Positions 14,833 through 16,996 of a stretch of DNA of 16,996 nucleotides are shown here, one piece after another. Both the position numbers and the translations under genes were made by a program. The notes beneath the pieces are model-generated. The model was given only the letters and a program-made list of their open reading frames with translations, made no database searches and was not told the origin of the DNA. The DNA comes from Candidatus Sordicultor fermentans (GTDB lineage Bacteria; Atribacterota; Atribacteria; Atribacterales; Caldatribacteriaceae), in NCBI GenBank assembly GCA_002385475.1, contig DGDO01000123.1, positions 9,506 through 26,501 on the forward strand. Reading direction: 5' to 3'. Position 1 is the first letter of the stretch. The number at the start of each line of letters is the position of its first letter.

Positions 14833-16494
14833 TTATTCCATACTTGCTCCTTGAGAAGTGGGGCGAGCAAGCTTGATATAGCGCCCCAGGAGCCCGGTTT
14901 TATATTTAGGAGGAGGGGGAGTAAAATCTTTTTTTCTCCTCTCTAATTCTTCTTTGTTTACCAGAAGCTCTATCTGGCGGTGAGGGATATCGATGAGGAT
15001 TTCATCTCCCTCGTGGATTAAAGCTATGGGTCCTCCTTCAAAAGCCTCAGGGGCAATATGTCCGATACAGGGTCCTCGAGTTCCTCCGGAGAAACGACCA
15101 TCAGTGATTAGAGCCACTTCTTTACTTAAGCCCATTCCCACTACAGCAGAAGTGGGAGCCAACATTTCCCGCATTCCCGGTCCACCTTTTGGTCCTTCAA
15201 AGCGAATAACTATCACGGAACCCGGAGATACTTTCTGGTGAGTAATAGCTTCCATGGCTTCTTCTTCGCTATCGAAGCAAATAGCTTTTCCTCGAAACAC
15301 CATCATTTCTGGCTCTACTGCCGATTGCTTTACCACAGCCCCATCGGGAGCCAAAGAGCCATAAAGTACAGCTATTCCTCCCTCTGGGGAATGGGGATTA
15401 TCCAGGGTGCGGATTATTTCTCTATCTACATCTGCCTCTTCGACTGCTTTTTGAATTTCTCTCACGGTTTTCCCCGAAACTGTGAGGTTGTCTTCTAAGA
15501 GCTCTCCTAAAGTTTTTTCTACGGCAGGAATTCCCCCGGCAAAATGGAGGTCCTCTAAGAAAAGCTCTCCTCCTGGCCGGAGCATCACGAGATGAGGTAT
15601 TTTCCGGGATAGCTCATCAAAAGCAGCAAGGGAAATGGCGAAAACCCCCAACTCTTGAGCTAAAGCTAAAATATGGAGTACGGTATTGGTTGAGCCTCCT
15701 AAAGATAAGTCCATCTTTATGGCATTGCGCAGAGACTTTTCATTGAGAATCTCACGGGCTACTGTATTTTCTTTTACCAGCTCCACAATTCTTTTTCCGC
15801 TTTCGTAGGCAATTCTTCTTTTTTGAGCCGACATAGCAAGGGCGGTAGCACATCCGGGTAAACTCAATCCCATAGTTTCAGTAAGACAGGCCATGGTGTT
15901 AGCGGTATATAGACCCTGGCAAGAACCTGCTCCTGGACAGGCCTCCATCTCCAGTGCTTCTAACTCTTCTAAGCTAATTTCTCCTTTGTGGTACCTTCCG
16001 GCAGCTTCAAAAGTGTCTCGAACAAAGGAAAGTCTTCTTCCCCGGTAAACCCCAGAAAGCATAGGACCACCGGTTACAACTATAGTGGGGAGATTCAGGC
16101 GAGCAGCAGCTAAAAGCATACCCGGAGTTATTTTATCGCAATTGGTTAAAAGAACCAATCCATCGAGAGCATGTCCCTGGGCTACTGCTTCTACTCCATC
16201 AGCAATCACATCCCGGCTGGGAAGAGAAAACCTCATCCCTTCATGTCCCATAGCGATGCCATCACATATGGCTGGAAGACCAAAAACAAAAGGAGTTCCT
16301 CCTCCTGCTTCTATTCCCCGCTCTATAAATCTCTCCAGTTCTCGCATGTGGATGTGTCCAGGAACTAAGTCAGAAAAAGAACTGGCAATGCCAATTAAAG
16401 GTCTATCTAAAGATTCTCGAGTAAGACCGGTAGCAAAAAATAAAGAACGATGAGGACACCGGTCCGGACCTTTTTTAACTATTTCACTTTTCAT
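14833..16494 (-). CDS. ilvD: Dihydroxyacid dehydratase
   Basis: The 553-residue IlvD/Edd enzyme dehydrates dihydroxyisovalerate and dihydroxymethylvalerate to the keto acids preceding valine and isoleucine. Cluster and metal motifs are present: CDGIAMGHEGMRFSLPSRD (Cys77, Asp78), NCDKITPGM (Cys119, Lys121), and CPGAGSCQGLYTANTM (Cys192), plus the C-terminal DGRFSGGTRGPCIGHIAPEA with the catalytic Ser. The context of six other branched-chain genes rules out phosphogluconate dehydratase (Edd) as the likely role. It is the first gene of the operon: ATG 16494 has gaaggagg 6 nt upstream, directly behind the T-box terminator, so its expression depends on tRNA charging. Confidence 0.95.
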   Translation of the reverse strand: MKSEIVKKGPDRCPHRSLFFATGLTRESLDRPLIGIASSFSDLVPGHIHMRELERFIERGIEAGGGTPFVFGLPAICDGIAMGHEGMRFSLPSRDVIADGVEAVAQGHALDGLVLLTNCDKITPGMLLAAARLNLPTIVVTGGPMLSGVYRGRRLSFVRDTFEAAGRYHKGEISLEELEALEMEACPGAGSCQGLYTANTMACLTETMGLSLPGCATALAMSAQKRRIAYESGKRIVELVKENTVAREILNEKSLRNAIKMDLSLGGSTNTVLHILALAQELGVFAISLAAFDELSRKIPHLVMLRPGGELFLEDLHFAGGIPAVEKTLGELLEDNLTVSGKTVREIQKAVEEADVDREIIRTLDNPHSPEGGIAVLYGSLAPDGAVVKQSAVEPEMMVFRGKAICFDSEEEAMEAITHQKVSPGSVIVIRFEGPKGGPGMREMLAPTSAVVGMGLSKEVALITDGRFSGGTRGPCIGHIAPEAFEGGPIALIHEGDEILIDIPHRQIELLVNKEELERRKKDFTPPPPKYKTGLLGRYIKLARPTSQGASME

Positions 16495-16522
16495 AAGTTT
16501 CCTCCTTCAATAAGTGGTTATG

Positions 16523-16779
16523 ATAACAAAATACCCCTCGTCCCTTGAGGGACGAGGGGTATTTCCCCGCGGTACCACCCTTTTTACTTGCTCTAGCAAG
16601 TCACTCTTTTCTCTTAACGGAGAATCCCGGGTTGCCTACTTTGATTTCAGCTAACCACTCCAGGGCGAGATTCAGTATCTTCCGGTATCTGCTTCCAGCA
16701 TATGCAGACTCTCTGTAACCGGAGAAAATACCTACTGCTCCCTTTCCTCGCTTTTATAACTTTCAAACTTTCAAACAAT
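16523..16779 (-). promoter_or_regulatory. T-box riboswitch leader of the ilv-leu operon, leucine-type specifier
   Basis: On the minus strand the T-box sequence agggtggtaccgcg lies at 16581-16568, the hallmark that pairs with the acceptor end of uncharged tRNA. Upstream are Stem I landmarks in order: agta of the specifier-loop E motif, agagag and ggaagcaga of the distal arm, then gaatctcg. Taking one base after gaa, the specifier codon is CTC (16669-16667), leucine; ATC (isoleucine) would need a different register. Stem III is acttgc-taga-gcaagt (16601-16586). Uncharged tRNA-Leu would stabilise the antiterminator and allow ilvD-leuD transcription; charged tRNA leaves the terminator. Confidence 0.93.
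16529..16564 (-). terminator. T-box-controlled intrinsic terminator
   Basis: A perfect 16-bp stem (aaatacccctcgtccc and its complement) with a 4-nt loop (16545-16548) lies just downstream of the T-box sequence and is followed by tattttgtta on the minus strand. Its 5' arm competes with the antiterminator, as expected for transcription attenuation about 35 nt before ilvD. Confidence 0.92.
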
Positions 16780-16785
16780 AAGAGA

Positions 16786-16814
16786 AATATAACACAAGAA
16801 TCTACACTTTGCAA
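16786..16814 (-). promoter_or_regulatory. Sigma-70 promoter of the ilv-leu operon
   Basis: On the minus strand TTGCAA (16814-16809), a 17-nt spacer and TATATT (16791-16786) are followed by the T-box leader. TGT directly before TATATT makes an extended -10. Transcription would begin near 16779. Confidence 0.7.
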
Positions 16815-16900
16815 TAGCGCAAGTTGGGTTAAATTCGCGTGTCCACTTTATAATAATATCATATTATTGGAATTCTTAAAAAGAGAGAGCATTATCTCTA

Positions 16901-16922
16901 TTATAGGTGCCTTATAGGTGCC
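16901..16922. repeat. 11-bp perfect tandem duplication
   Basis: ttataggtgcc occurs twice back to back (16901-16911, 16912-16922), ending about 8 bases before a palindromic repeat begins. It may be a slip or a scar of insertion. Confidence 0.7.
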
Positions 16923-16930
16923 ACCCCCGC

Positions 16931-16996
16931 CGTCATTCCCGAAATCTTCAATCGGGAATCCATATGCTCTTAAAATACTTATGGACCCCTGATAGA
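16931..16996. repeat. REP/MITE-like palindromic repeat, cut by the window end
   Basis: cgtcattcccga, a 9-nt loop and tcgggaatcca form an 8-bp stem (16935-16942 with 16952-16959). This resembles the gtcattcccg...cgggaatcca repeats dispersed in many bacterial genomes. The tail ggacccctgatag at 16982-16994 resembles a second half of such an element. It lies beyond the operon promoter, in a non-coding stretch. Confidence 0.55.

Overview
The window looks like a chromosomal segment of a bacterium with Bacillota-like habits. It carries a Veg-family gene, a T-box leader on a branched-chain amino acid operon, strong Shine-Dalgarno sites and frequent GTG/TTG starts. It also has CsgG-family secreted proteins and a SYLF-domain protein, which are at least as common in organisms with an outer membrane. 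A diderm member of the Bacillota or a deep relative such as Atribacterota would fit. The sequence alone does not settle this.

Left part (1-5100): accessory and envelope genes. The window opens inside the 3' end of a cysteine-rich, Thr-Pro-linked protein with two diverged Cys repeats. After a non-coding stretch comes a minus-strand pair: a secreted SYLF-domain protein and a 67-residue membrane protein whose ATG directly follows the SYLF stop. Divergent from it, a good sigma-70 promoter drives a CsgG-family pair. The first gene (CsgG plus PEGA domains) is broken by an in-frame TAG and a frameshift. The second is intact and joins a CsgG domain, a FlgT-C-like domain, an acidic linker and MORN-like repeats. 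A small secreted protein with an Ig-like fold follows.

Middle (5100-8300): a deleted IS21-family remnant with a truncated istB, then a consensus promoter and a plus-strand run of veg, endonuclease V, an ACT-domain protein (UPF0237) and its usual partner UPF0210/DUF711.

Right part (8290-16800, minus strand): a compact ilvD-ilvB-ilvN-ilvC-leuA-leuC-leuD operon behind a promoter and a complete T-box riboswitch, whose specifier reads best as CUC (leucine). Together the genes convert pyruvate/2-ketobutyrate to the keto-acid precursors of valine and isoleucine, and carry 2-ketoisovalerate to 3-isopropylmalate. leuB and the aminotransferase are not in the window. Two substitutions stand out: the residue equivalent to Gly14 of the valine-binding ACT loop of IlvN is Arg, and the cofactor loop of IlvC lacks the usual 2'-phosphate-binding residues.

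The window ends in an 11-bp tandem duplication and the start of a REP/MITE-like palindromic repeat. I saw no CRISPR array, tRNA, rRNA or obvious defence system.
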